DNA of 64,000 nt from Rugosimonospora africana (GTDB lineage Bacteria; Actinomycetota; Actinomycetes; Mycobacteriales; Micromonosporaceae), in the NCBI RefSeq assembly GCF_016862975.1, contig NZ_BONZ01000012.1:62001-126000 (forward strand), read 5' to 3'. Shown in pieces: positions 43,012 through 51,750 of the stretch. Both the position numbers and the translations under genes were made by a program. Under the pieces are notes generated by a model that was not told where the DNA came from, did no database searches, and saw only the letters and a program-made list of their open reading frames with translations. Within the stretch, counting starts at the first letter, position 1. The number at the start of each line of letters is the position of its first letter.

Positions 43012-44031
43012 CTAATCGCGGCCGGTCGGGGAGCGGGAACTGTCGTCCCGCTCCCACGAACCGTCGCGGGAGAGCCGGAACAGGATCCGGGCGGTCAGCA
43101 CCAGTCCCAGGTAGACGGTCGCGTCGAGGAACCCGGAGGGTCCGCTGCGGGCCAGCCGTACCAGGTCCCGCGCGGTGCCGCCGGACGTCTCGTACGCGGT
43201 GTCCGGGTTGATGCTGTGGTGCTCCGCCTTGCCCCGGTAGGTGCGCCGGAGTACCCGCAGCAGGTCGCCGGTGCGGGCCGGCGCTGTGACGGTCACCGGC
43301 GAGCAGTCCACGATCTCCAACTCGCCGGGCGCGAAGAGTTGATCCACCCACAGGTCATCGGCGACCAGGTCGGGGAACTCACCGAACCGCGTCCGGCCCT
43401 CGGCCGACAGCGCGTACGTCCCGGCACCCCACAGCGAGCCGAGCACCGCCGGGATCCGTGACCGGGCCCGGTAGTACCGGCGCACCGGCAGCGTCGCCCC
43501 CGCGGCGTCGTAGCGCACCGGCGGTCGCCCGGCCAGCGGAGCCGCGCCGCGCCTGCCGGACCGGGATCCGCCGGCGGACAGCCGGGAGAGCACCTGCCGG
43601 GCGGCGTCCGGCGGCAGCACCACGTCGGCGTCGAGGTACATCCTCGGCAGGGCACTGACCGCCCGGTCGCCCGCGCGCAGCGCGGCGGGCTTGGACCCGA
43701 CCGGCAACTCCACCACCCGTACGCCGGCGAACGTCCGGGCCACCTCGGCCGTCGCGTCGGTGCAACCGTTGCAGACCACGACAATCTCCAGCGCTCCGCT
43801 CTCGGCGAGCGGAGCCAGCGGGGCGAGGCAGGCGGCGATGACCGCCTGCTCGTTGTGCGCCGGAATGACCACCGATCCGAGCGGACCGCCCGGGCCCGGG
43901 GTCGCCTCGGTTGGGTCGGCCGCTTGGGCCGCTTGGGCCGCTCGGGCCGCTCGGGTTGCGTCGGTCGCTTCGGCCGCCTCGGTTGCGTCGGTCGTCTCGG
44001 CCGTCCTGGCCGCCGGGCTCGACGCGGTCAT
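43012..44031 (-). CDS. GT2-family glycosyltransferase
   Basis: 339 residues; ATG 44031 overlaps the stop of the upstream GT2 gene. A low-complexity Ala/Thr-rich N-terminus (~10-50, TDATEAAEATDATRAARAAQ) precedes the GT-A domain SVVIPAHNEQAVIAACL, with the DxD-type motif in MYLDADVVLPPDA and later LVADDLWVDQLFAPGE. The C-terminus holds one membrane segment near FLDATVYLGLVLTARIL. Member of a four-gene minus-strand unit (WecG-like, GT2, GT2 and the TolB-like neighbour). Confidence 0.82.
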   Translation of the reverse strand: MTASSPAARTAETTDATEAAEATDATRAARAAQAAQAADPTEATPGPGGPLGSVVIPAHNEQAVIAACLAPLAPLAESGALEIVVVCNGCTDATAEVARTFAGVRVVELPVGSKPAALRAGDRAVSALPRMYLDADVVLPPDAARQVLSRLSAGGSRSGRRGAAPLAGRPPVRYDAAGATLPVRRYYRARSRIPAVLGSLWGAGTYALSAEGRTRFGEFPDLVADDLWVDQLFAPGELEIVDCSPVTVTAPARTGDLLRVLRRTYRGKAEHHSINPDTAYETSGGTARDLVRLARSGPSGFLDATVYLGLVLTARILFRLSRDGSWERDDSSRSPTGRD

Positions 44032-45191
44032 CGGGCGAACTCCCGCCGTGCTTGCTGTTGCGCTTGCTGCTGTTGCGCTTGCTGCTGTGCCGCCTCCTGC
44101 TGAAGCGCCTCCTGCCCAAGCGCCTCCTGCCCAAGCGCCGAGGCGCCGGCCGGGACCGCCGGCGGCCGGCCGGGCAGCTCGTCCCGGCCCCGGCTCGACC
44201 AGAGAGCGCGCAGCGCCATCCGGTTGCCCGGCCGCTGTATCCGGGCCAGTTGCCCGACCGTCACGGCGACGCGGAACGCGCCGCCGGCCAGCCGGCCGTG
44301 GTACCTGTCGTAGTAACGCACCCGGTTCACCTCGTTCAGGGCGGTCAGGGCGGGGCCGGTGCCGGAGCCGCCGCCTTCGTGGAACACCCGGGCGTCCGGC
44401 ACGTACTGGACGGTCCAGCCCGCCGTCCGCAGCCGCCGGCAGTAGTCGGTCTCCTCGGAGTACAGGAAGAACTCCTCGTACCAGTCGCCGACGGCGGCGT
44501 CCGCCTCCGCGTCCAGCACGAGCACCGCGCCGGTCGCCCAGTCCACCGGGCCGGGTCGCTCGTAGCACCGTGGATCCCAGACCATCTCGGACAGCCAGCC
44601 GGGCCGGCCCGACCAGTGCGCGCCGAGCAGAGCGTCACCGAGTACCCGGGTGACGGACGGCTCCCGGCGCAGCGACGGGAACGTGGTGCCCGCCTCGTCG
44701 GTAAACCGGGGGACCGCCGCGCCCGCACCCGGGCGGCAGGCGGCCGAGACCAGCCGCGCCAGGCTGTCCGGGGCGAGGCGCAGATCCGGGTTGAGAATCG
44801 CGACCGTACGGGTCGGGCCGAGGAGCCGGCGTCCGGCGTTGATGCCGCCGGCGTACCCGAGGTTGGCACCCGCCCGGATCAGCGTCACATCCGAGCGTCC
44901 GTCCACAATGGATCCGATGTCGTCGGCCGAGTCGTTGTCCACGACCAGAACCCGCACCCGCAGCCCGGACACCGCCCGGGGCAGCGAGTCGAGCAGCCCG
45001 GGCAGGTCGGTCGCGCTGTTGTAGGTCACCACGATGACCGTGCAGTCGACCGGCTCGCGGTCGCTCGGGCCGCGGTCGCTCGGGCCGCGGTCGGCCGCAC
45101 CGGGTCGGTCGAGGCTGGGCCGGTCGGGGCCGGGCCGGCCTTCACCAGGCCGATCCGCAGCGGGCCGATCGGCACCGGGAACGCCGCTCAC
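44028..45191 (-). CDS. GT2-family glycosyltransferase (rhamnosyltransferase-like)
   Basis: 387 residues from GTG 45191, whose GTGA overlaps the stop of the WecG-like gene. A Pro/Arg/Asp-rich N-terminus contains a 15-bp in-frame repeat (RGPSDRGPSD). Then the GT-A domain: VIVVTYNSATDLPGLL, VVDNDSADDIG, GANLGYAGGINAG, the metal site in AILNPDLRL, and EEFFLYSEETDYCRRL. The C-terminus is a Gln/Ala/Glu repeat tract (QEALGQEALQQEAAQQQAQ). Pattern of Wbb/rhamnosyl transferases. Confidence 0.82.
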   Translation of the reverse strand: MSGVPGADRPAADRPGEGRPGPDRPSLDRPGAADRGPSDRGPSDREPVDCTVIVVTYNSATDLPGLLDSLPRAVSGLRVRVLVVDNDSADDIGSIVDGRSDVTLIRAGANLGYAGGINAGRRLLGPTRTVAILNPDLRLAPDSLARLVSAACRPGAGAAVPRFTDEAGTTFPSLRREPSVTRVLGDALLGAHWSGRPGWLSEMVWDPRCYERPGPVDWATGAVLVLDAEADAAVGDWYEEFFLYSEETDYCRRLRTAGWTVQYVPDARVFHEGGGSGTGPALTALNEVNRVRYYDRYHGRLAGGAFRVAVTVGQLARIQRPGNRMALRALWSSRGRDELPGRPPAVPAGASALGQEALGQEALQQEAAQQQAQQQQAQQQARREFAR

Positions 45192-45994
45192 CGGCGGGAG
45201 TCCGTCCACAGTCGCCACAGGGCCGGCGGCCCCTGGACGCAGTACCGGCGCGCCAGTCGGCGGGGCTCCCGGGACAGCCGGTACAGCCACTCCACCCCGG
45301 CCCGGCGCACCCAGCCCGGTGCCCGGGTCGCGGTACCGGCGAGAAAGTCCGTCGCCGCCCCGAACGCGAGCAGTACCCGCGCCCCGCTGGCCCCGGCGTG
45401 CCGCTGGATCCACCGCTCCTGGCGAGGCTTGCCGAGCCCGACCACGAGCAGGTCGACCCGTGCCTCGCGGATGAGCGCGGCCAGCCGCGCCGCCCCGTCC
45501 CGGTCGGCGAGGTCGGTGCGCGGCGGCGCCCAGAAGCCCGCCACCGTCAGGCCCGGGTACCGGTCGGCCAGCACCGGGCGCACGATGTCGTGCATCTGCC
45601 CGCTACCGCCGAGGAAACCCACCCGGGCACGCGCCGCCTGCGCGGTGTTCAGCAGCAGCGGGAGCAGGTCCGAGCCGGCGAGCAGCGGCCACGACCGGCC
45701 GGTGAGGCTGGCCGCCCGGCGCACCATCGGCACGCCGTCGAGCAGGATCAGCCACTCCGGTGTCGGGCCGGCCACGTCGATGTCCGCGGCGCTGCGGCCG
45801 CGCCGCCCGAAGTGGTGTACGTGGTCGAGGTTGGCTGACCCGATGGCCAGCGGTACGCCGGGCGGGCGGACCCGTTCACCGCCGCCCAACCGGTCGTTCA
45901 CCGCCGATACCACGTCATCCCGCCGCATCAGGTCGACGAGCGCACCGCCCAGCACGATCCTTGACGCGGTGGCGGTTCTGTTGACGGCCGTCAC
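45188..45994 (-). CDS. WecG/TagA/CpsF-family glycosyltransferase
   Basis: 268 residues. Family marks: VNAVNDRL-like segment DDVVSAVNDRL, the loop GSANLDHVHHFGR, GPTPEWLILLDGVPMVRRA, GFLGGSGQMHDIV and LVVGLGKPRQERWIQRH. Transfers a sugar (ManNAc or ManNAcA type) to a lipid-linked acceptor, usually the second step after the priming transferase encoded at 49168. Head of a three-gene overlapping unit on the minus strand. Confidence 0.85.
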   Translation of the reverse strand: MTAVNRTATASRIVLGGALVDLMRRDDVVSAVNDRLGGGERVRPPGVPLAIGSANLDHVHHFGRRGRSAADIDVAGPTPEWLILLDGVPMVRRAASLTGRSWPLLAGSDLLPLLLNTAQAARARVGFLGGSGQMHDIVRPVLADRYPGLTVAGFWAPPRTDLADRDGAARLAALIREARVDLLVVGLGKPRQERWIQRHAGASGARVLLAFGAATDFLAGTATRAPGWVRRAGVEWLYRLSREPRRLARRYCVQGPPALWRLWTDSRR

Positions 45995-46100
45995 GCGTCC
46001 ACCCCCTCTGAATGATCTTGAGCAATGAATCGGACTCCCGGCGTCGGCCCGGGACTCGCTGTATGACCGGCGTTCGTCGGATGGCTCATGTGAACGCCCG

Positions 46101-47111
46101 CTACCGGACCACGCTCGGCGACCACGCGTCGTGCACGAAGACGCGCGGGGAACCGCTGCCGTCCGCGGGTACCGTCCACACGTCCTCGGTCGCGGACGCC
46201 GCGCCGGTGCGCGGCATCCCGTACAGGACCTGGCTGTCGTCCAGCCACTCCACCTGGTCGTCGACGCTGCGTCGCTCGGCGAGCAGGGTCTCCACGCCGG
46301 TGCGCAGGTCGTAGACGGCCAGCCGCCACTGTCCCGGCGGCAGGTTCCCGTGCTTCTTGAACGCGATCCGGGTCTTGTCCGGCGACAGCGACGGGCACTC
46401 GACGTCTTCGCGGATCGAGGTCAACCGGCGCTGCGCGATGCTGCCGCGCACCAACCAGGTGTGGCCGCCGGTCGCCGCGGTGGCGTAGAACGTGTCGTCG
46501 TCCGCGAACGTCACGCCCCAGAAGTTGCGGTCGGTGGCGGTCACCTTGCGGCCGTCGATGACGAGCGTGAACTGTTCCAGGTCGGCGATCTGCGCGCCGG
46601 AAGAGCGGCCGATGAGGGTACGGGTGGAGAACTGGCCCGGGTTCGTGTACGAGTCGCCGTACACGAACGTGGTCGTGACGTCCAGCGAGCCGTCCGGCGA
46701 CAGGCGCGCCCGGCTGGGCAGCCCGGGCAGCGGTGACTCGCGGTTGATCTGCCATCCGGCGTCGAGCATCCGGGCCTGGTACGTGGTGACCAGACCGCGG
46801 TCGGCCACCAGGCACAGCGCCGAGGAGTCGCTCGCGTAGACCCGGTCACAGGAGGCCGGCGTGATGGCCCGGGGCCCGTCGGGATCGGTCAGCGGCACCA
46901 CCGCCACGTGCCCGTACCCGGAGCCCAACGCGGTGCTGCGGAACACCAGGCGGGGGCCGGCCGAGACGGCGGACAGCCCGATGGTCGGCGTCTTCGGTTG
47001 CTTGGCCGCGGCGGAGGCCCGCTGGCCGTGCGCGTACACGACGTAGCCGGTGGCCGCCCCCACCGCGAGCACCGTGATGGCGGCCAGCATCGCGAGGCGC
47101 AGCCGGGTCAC
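46101..47111 (-). CDS. membrane-anchored TolB/beta-propeller-like protein
   Basis: 336 residues from GTG 47111 (GTGA overlap with the MFS stop). One N-terminal membrane segment (AMLAAITVLAVGAATGYVVYA). The outer domain has repeated beta-propeller blades (GPRLVFRSTALGSGYGHVAVV, PSRARLSPDGSLDVTTT, CPSLSPDKTRIAFKKHG, DDSQVLYGMPR). No catalytic residues are evident. In polysaccharide loci such proteins may bind glycan or scaffold the export machinery; that is inference. Confidence 0.7.
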   Translation of the reverse strand: MTRLRLAMLAAITVLAVGAATGYVVYAHGQRASAAAKQPKTPTIGLSAVSAGPRLVFRSTALGSGYGHVAVVPLTDPDGPRAITPASCDRVYASDSSALCLVADRGLVTTYQARMLDAGWQINRESPLPGLPSRARLSPDGSLDVTTTFVYGDSYTNPGQFSTRTLIGRSSGAQIADLEQFTLVIDGRKVTATDRNFWGVTFADDDTFYATAATGGHTWLVRGSIAQRRLTSIREDVECPSLSPDKTRIAFKKHGNLPPGQWRLAVYDLRTGVETLLAERRSVDDQVEWLDDSQVLYGMPRTGAASATEDVWTVPADGSGSPRVFVHDAWSPSVVR

Positions 47112-48403
47112 GCGACGGCCTCCTGAGTATCCGCGGCAGCGCCCGTGCCGGCCGGCTCGGCGTCGCCGGTGTCGCGCAGCAGCCACCAGGCCACGGGAAT
47201 TGCGGCCGCGAGCAGGGTGGCCGCGATGAGCAGCGCGTCACGTGGGCCCGCAAGCGTCCACAGCACACCGAACGCCACCGAGGAACCGAACCGGGCGAGT
47301 ACCTGGACGGTCTGCGCGGACGCCAGGCCGCTGCCCCGGGTACCGGCCGGAATCAGCCGGCTCACCAGAGCCGACAACACTCCGTCGGTGGCCGCGTAGA
47401 ACACACCGAGCAGCAACAGGGTGACGACGGTCCAGGCGGTGCCGGCCGAGGGCAGCGCAGCGACCAGGTAGACGGCGAACAGCAGCAGGTGCCCGCCGAG
47501 GAACACCGGAGTGCGCCCGATCCGGTCGGCCAACCGGCCCAGCGGCACCGCCAGGCACAGGTACGAGATGTTCGTGCCGACGTACAGCAGCGGGAACCAC
47601 AGCGCGGCGAACCCGTCGCGCCGCTGCAGCGACAGGTACAGGAAGCCGTCCCCGACGGTGAAGAACCCGAGCAGCGCGCACGCGATGAGCGGTCCGCGCA
47701 GCCGGGCCGACACCATCACCCGGAGCAGTTCCCGGGCGGCCGGCCGGGCCGCGCCGCCACCCGTGCGCCGGTCCGGTACGGCGAGCACGAGCACCGCGAC
47801 ACCCACCACCGCGACGGCGAACGACACCACCCAGATCGAGCTGTACCCGTCGGGGACCGCCTCCAGGACGGCGAACGCCACCAGCGGACCGATCGCCGCG
47901 CCCAGCGTGTCGAGCGTGCGGTGCACGCCGAACGCGCGGCCGAGCATGCCGGGTTCGGTGACGTCGGCGATGAGCGCGTCGCGCGGCGCGGTGCGCAGGC
48001 CCTTGCCGAGCCGGTCGGCGGTGATGACTCCGGTGATCGACGCGAGCCCGTGCGCGGGGAGCATGGCCAGCCGGCTGGCGGCGGAGATCCCGTACCCGGT
48101 CACCGCGACCCACTTCGGCCGGTCGTGCCGGTCCCCGGCGTATCCGCCGGCGATCCGCAGCAGCGCGCTGACGCCCTGGTACAACCCGTCCACGAAGCCG
48201 TACGCGACCAGCCCCATGCCGACCTCGGCGGTCAGGTACAGCGGCAGGACGGCGTTGACCATCTCCGACGAGACGTCGGTCAGCATGCTGACGACACCCA
48301 ACAGGAAGACGGTCGTTGCCACCCGCCGCAGCACCGGGGATCCCGGGACCGGGGATCCCGGCGATGGCTGCCCGGACGGGCTGTCCCGGATCGTGACGTA
48401 CAC
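47108..48403 (-). CDS. MFS transporter in the polysaccharide locus
   Basis: 431 residues from GTG 48403 (GGGGAG 6 bp upstream). About 12 membrane helices. MFS signatures: GYAGDRHDRPKWVAVTGYG in the 2-3 loop, ADRLGKGLRTAPRDALIADVT, and VPLGRLADRIGRTPVFLGG. Resembles the YnfM/Bcr-like group that exports small molecules. The frame stays open far upstream, through a three-copy 21-bp-period repeat (VDDQR repeats), but that part is antisense to the acetyltransferase gene. Its stop overlaps the next gene. Confidence 0.8.
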   Translation of the reverse strand: MYVTIRDSPSGQPSPGSPVPGSPVLRRVATTVFLLGVVSMLTDVSSEMVNAVLPLYLTAEVGMGLVAYGFVDGLYQGVSALLRIAGGYAGDRHDRPKWVAVTGYGISAASRLAMLPAHGLASITGVITADRLGKGLRTAPRDALIADVTEPGMLGRAFGVHRTLDTLGAAIGPLVAFAVLEAVPDGYSSIWVVSFAVAVVGVAVLVLAVPDRRTGGGAARPAARELLRVMVSARLRGPLIACALLGFFTVGDGFLYLSLQRRDGFAALWFPLLYVGTNISYLCLAVPLGRLADRIGRTPVFLGGHLLLFAVYLVAALPSAGTAWTVVTLLLLGVFYAATDGVLSALVSRLIPAGTRGSGLASAQTVQVLARFGSSVAFGVLWTLAGPRDALLIAATLLAAAIPVAWWLLRDTGDAEPAGTGAAADTQEAVA

Positions 48404-48412
48404 AAACGCTCC

Positions 48413-48469
48413 CCGCTGGTCGTCCACTGCTTGCCGCTGGTCGTCCACACGTCCCCGCTGGTCGTCCAC
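48413..48469. repeat. three 15-bp repeats with exact 21-bp period ahead of the MFS gene
   Basis: CCGCTGGTCGTCCAC occurs perfectly at 48413-48427, 48434-48448 and 48455-48469, each separated by 6 variable bases. The 21-bp spacing is two helical turns, which suits a cooperative DNA-binding protein. The region lies between divergent MFS and acetyltransferase genes. In the MFS frame it would encode VDDQR three times, so a coding origin cannot be excluded. Confidence 0.8.
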
Positions 48470-48526
48470 AGTGGAAAATTCCGCTACCGTTCGGCGTGCG
48501 TCGCCGTTCGTCGAGAGGACACCGAC

Positions 48527-49174
48527 ATGGCCACCGACAAGGGCACCGGCACCGACAAGGGCACCGGCACCGACAAGGGCACCGGCACCCGCATCGCCAG
48601 TACCGCCGACGTGGACGACCGGGCGCGCATCGGCGAAGGGACGTCGGTCTGGCACCTCGCCCAGATCCGTGAAGACGCCACGGTGGGGCGCGACTGCAAC
48701 ATCGGTCGCGGTGCGTACGTGGGTCCGGGAGTGCGCCTGGGTGACAACGTGAAGCTGCAGAACTATGCGCTGGTGTACGAACCGGCCGTGCTCGGCGACG
48801 GTGTGTTCATCGGGCCGGCCGCGGTACTGACCAACGACGAGTACCCGCGGGCGGTCACGCCGGACGGCCGGCTCAAGACCGCGGACGACTGGCACGCGGT
48901 CGGGGTGACCGTGGGCGAGGGCGCGTCGATCTCGGCGCGGGCGGTGTGTGTCGCGCCGGTACGGATCGGCCGGTGGGCACTGGTCGCGGCCGGCGCCGTG
49001 GTGACCCGGGACGTGCCGGAGTACGGGCTGGTCGTCGGCGTACCGGCCCGCCGGGTTGGTTGGGTCGGGCGGGCCGGGGTTCCGTTGGTGGCAAAGGGCG
49101 GCGGTGCCTTTGTCTGCCCGAGCACCGGCGCCGAGTACGTGGAGGCCGGCGGGGTGCTGAGCGAGGCTCAGTAG
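48527..49174 (+). CDS. WbpD-like nucleotide-sugar N-acetyltransferase (left-handed beta-helix)
   Basis: 215 residues from ATG 48527 (GAGAGGAC upstream). The N-terminus is a perfect 18-bp x3 DNA repeat (48533-48586) encoding TDKGTG three times. Then hexapeptide-repeat coils: ARIGEGTSVWHLAQIREDATVG, NIGRGAYVGPGVRLGDNVKLQ, VYEPAVLGDGVFIGPAAVLTND with the catalytic region, and VTVGEGASISARAVC. Very similar in plan to WbpD/WlbB, which acetylate the 3-amino group of UDP-GlcNAc(3N)A. Overlaps the priming transferase gene tail to tail. Confidence 0.85.
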   Translation: MATDKGTGTDKGTGTDKGTGTRIASTADVDDRARIGEGTSVWHLAQIREDATVGRDCNIGRGAYVGPGVRLGDNVKLQNYALVYEPAVLGDGVFIGPAAVLTNDEYPRAVTPDGRLKTADDWHAVGVTVGEGASISARAVCVAPVRIGRWALVAAGAVVTRDVPEYGLVVGVPARRVGWVGRAGVPLVAKGGGAFVCPSTGAEYVEAGGVLSEAQ

Positions 49175-50694
49175 GCGCCGGCGCTGCGCCATACCGCGAT
49201 CACCGTCCGGGCGAGGATCATCACGTCCATCGCGAACGACCAGTTCTCCACGTACTGCAGGTCCAGCCGGATCGACTCCTCCCAGGTCAGGTCTGAGCGG
49301 CCGGAGACCTGCCACAGGCCGGTCAGCCCGGGCTTGACGACAAGCCGGCGACGCATGTCGAACGGGTACTCGGCGACCTCCCGGGGCAGCGGCGGGCGCG
49401 GCCCGACCAGCGACATGTCGCCCTTGACCACATTGATCAGCTGCGGCACCTCGTCGATGGACAGCTTGCGCAGCCACCGGCCGACCGGCGTGACCCGGGG
49501 ATCGTCGCGCATCTTGAACAGGCTGCCGCCGGTCTCGTTGAGATGGCGGAGTTCGACCAGCCGGGCCTCCGCATCCCGGTACATCGTGCGGAACTTGTAC
49601 ATCACGAACGTGCGTCCGTTGCGTCCCACCCGGGTCTGCCGGAAGATCACCGGTCCGGGCCGGCCCGGAGTCGTCTTGATCAGCACCGCGACGGCCAGCA
49701 CGAGCGGGAGCAGCAGCAGGAGCCCGAACAGCGACGCGACCCGGTCGAAGATCTCCTTGAACACCCGGCGGCCGCCCTTGAGCCGGGGATGTTCCACGTG
49801 CAGCAGCGGCAGCCCGTCGACCGGGCGGATGGTGGTCCGGTCGCCGGCGACGTCGACCAGGGTGCTCGCCACGATCAGGTCGATGTCGTCGCGCTCCAGC
49901 TTCCACGCCAGCCGGCGCAGCGCGGTGCCGTCCAGTTCGGGGCAGGACAGCACGACCACCGTGTCGGCGTGCGCCCGCTGGACCGCCTGGGCGACCTCCT
50001 CGAAGCTGCCGTACACCGGCGGCAGGCCGGGCAGCCGCTGTACCAGCTCCCCCTGGGCACCGGCGGCAGCGGGCAGGCACACCCCGACGACGCCCATGCC
50101 GTGGTAGCGCTCGCGGCGCAACTGGCGGGTGGTCTCGTGGGCGGCCTGCTCGTGGCCGACCAGGATGACCCGGCGCAGCCGCTCGCCGCGCGCCCAGGCC
50201 GCGTGCAGTCGCCGGCGCATCAGGTACCGGGCGGACAACGCGCACACAATCGCGAGCGGCATTGCGATGACGATGTACCCGCGGGCCAGGCGCAAATCGA
50301 ACGTGAATGAAAAAATGGCGAGTGCGGCAGTCAACCCAACGCCGGCTCGAAATACCCGTTCGTACTCATCGTTTCCGACGAACAGGTACCGTGGTTCGAA
50401 CGCACGGTAAATTGTCAGCGCAAGCAGCCATGCGAACGGCAACGCAAGGGTGAACCACAGATAGTCCCGGTTGTAGCTTTCGTTCACCGACGAGCCGAAT
50501 CGGGAGATCAATGCGACACCCGCGGCGATCATTCCGACCAGCAGGTCAAGCAGGAGGAGAGCGCGCACGTACCGGGTCTCCCAGCCGGTCCGGGCGAACC
50601 CGGCCTGGTTGGGCAGGTCCAGCGGGGCAAAGGTGACGGTGACGGTCGTGTCATGATCAACGGCAGTACTGGATGTCGAGACGATCGTCGTCAC
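49168..50694 (-). CDS. polyprenyl-phosphate sugar-1-phosphate transferase (WbaP/CpsE type)
   Basis: 508 residues from GTG 50694 (GGAGGGG upstream). Four membrane spans in the first ~130 residues and a nucleotide-binding-like middle (RRVILVGHEQAAHE). A fifth membrane hairpin is at ~310, followed by the conserved bacterial sugar transferase domain: VIFRQTRVGRNGRTFVMYKF, KLSIDEVPQLINVVKGDMSL, VGPRPPLPREV, GLTGLWQVSGRSDL. It starts repeat-unit synthesis by loading the first sugar phosphate on undecaprenyl (or decaprenyl) phosphate. It marks the downstream edge of the locus. Confidence 0.92.
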   Translation of the reverse strand: MTTIVSTSSTAVDHDTTVTVTFAPLDLPNQAGFARTGWETRYVRALLLLDLLVGMIAAGVALISRFGSSVNESYNRDYLWFTLALPFAWLLALTIYRAFEPRYLFVGNDEYERVFRAGVGLTAALAIFSFTFDLRLARGYIVIAMPLAIVCALSARYLMRRRLHAAWARGERLRRVILVGHEQAAHETTRQLRRERYHGMGVVGVCLPAAAGAQGELVQRLPGLPPVYGSFEEVAQAVQRAHADTVVVLSCPELDGTALRRLAWKLERDDIDLIVASTLVDVAGDRTTIRPVDGLPLLHVEHPRLKGGRRVFKEIFDRVASLFGLLLLLPLVLAVAVLIKTTPGRPGPVIFRQTRVGRNGRTFVMYKFRTMYRDAEARLVELRHLNETGGSLFKMRDDPRVTPVGRWLRKLSIDEVPQLINVVKGDMSLVGPRPPLPREVAEYPFDMRRRLVVKPGLTGLWQVSGRSDLTWEESIRLDLQYVENWSFAMDVMILARTVIAVWRSAGAY

Positions 50695-51122
50695 CGTTCC
50701 CCTCCGTAATGTCCCCGGCAAATCGTCAGATGCTTAGGTCGTGCACATGGCGAAACAGGTTGCTGGAAATGGTCCGAGGGCGTCGACAGAAATCCTCCCG
50801 CAAAAGAGCGTGCAATCCCGGCGCGATTTTCGCCAGTGTCATCATCGTGACCACCGGATTCATGTCATCTTGCTGACAAACAAATCGGGGCATTATTGCC
50901 ACGACCGGTGACTTCGAACGTATCGGCAGCGGTCGGAACAGTTGCCCGCAGCCGGTACGCGGCCACATTTTCCGGGTCAGTACCGATGAAAGCGAAGTCG
51001 ACGATTGGCACCGGGTCGTACGGATTCGGCGCCGTACCGTTCGGCGCAATACGGGCTCGGCGGGCCGTACGGGCTCGGTGGGCCGCAGGGTTAGCCGGTG
51101 CGGGGCCGGGTAGCAACGCGGC
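50695..51122. other. 428-bp intergenic region with lower GC and an 18-bp tandem repeat
   Basis: No convincing gene. The part next to 50694 has lower GC than its surroundings, as expected for the promoter and leader of the priming transferase gene. TACGGGCTCGGCGGGCCG is duplicated at 51050-51067 and 51068-51085 (one mismatch), just upstream of the next + strand gene. Confidence 0.6.
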
Positions 51123-51746
51123 ATGCGGATCGGGATCATCGGCGCCGGCCACATCGGCAGCACGCTGGCCAAGTACTTCGTCTCGGCCGGGCACCTGGTG
51201 GCCATCGCCAACTCGCGCGGGCCGGAGACGCTGCGGGACCTGGAGGCCGATCTTGGCTACAACGCCGAAGCGACCACCGCACCCGGGGCCGGCCGGTTCG
51301 GTGAGGTGGCGGTGGTGTCGGTGCCGTTCGGCCGGTACACCGAGATCCCCGTCGCGGAGCTGGCCGGCAAGACGGTGGTGGACACGATGAATTACCACCC
51401 TCAGCGCGACGGCGTCTACCCCCAGCTCGACTCCGACGACACCACGTCCAGCGAGCTGCTGCAGCGGCACCTGTCCTCGTCCCACGTGGTCAAGGCGTTC
51501 AACACCACGCCCTTCGACAAGCTGCGCGACTTCCCGCGTACCGGCGGCGAGGCTCTGCTCTACGGAGTTCCGGTGGCCGGCGACGACGACGCGGCGAAGC
51601 GCTGCGCGTTCGACCTCATCGAGGAGATGGGCTTCCAGCCGGTGGACACCGGAAGCCTGGCCGAGGGCGGTCGTAAACAACAGCCCGACAGCTCGGTCTT
51701 CGGCGTCGTACTGCCGGCCGAAGAGCTGCGCGCGCGGTTGAGCTGA
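51123..51746 (+). CDS. NADPH-dependent F420 reductase-like oxidoreductase
   Basis: 207 residues. Rossmann start MRIGIIGAGHIGSTLAKYF with ANSRGPETL (the Ser/Arg contact NADP phosphate), VVSVPFGRY, VDTMNYHPQRDG and the KAFNTTPFD loop. This is the F420_oxidored fold; members move hydride between NADP and F420, though several act on other substrates. Only 4 bp ahead of an MFS gene, so the two are cotranscribed. Confidence 0.8.
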   Translation: MRIGIIGAGHIGSTLAKYFVSAGHLVAIANSRGPETLRDLEADLGYNAEATTAPGAGRFGEVAVVSVPFGRYTEIPVAELAGKTVVDTMNYHPQRDGVYPQLDSDDTTSSELLQRHLSSSHVVKAFNTTPFDKLRDFPRTGGEALLYGVPVAGDDDAAKRCAFDLIEEMGFQPVDTGSLAEGGRKQQPDSSVFGVVLPAEELRARLS

Positions 51747-51750
51747 GCCG

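Noticed and set aside
48404-50245. Upstream extension of the MFS frame by over 600 codons
   Set aside because: It runs antisense through the acetyltransferase and out of frame through the priming transferase. The GTG at 48403 has a good ribosome-binding site and the protein then has normal MFS length.
50726-51211. 161-codon minus-strand frame upstream of the F420-type oxidoreductase
   Set aside because: It overlaps the start of a clear gene on the other strand and shows no domain.
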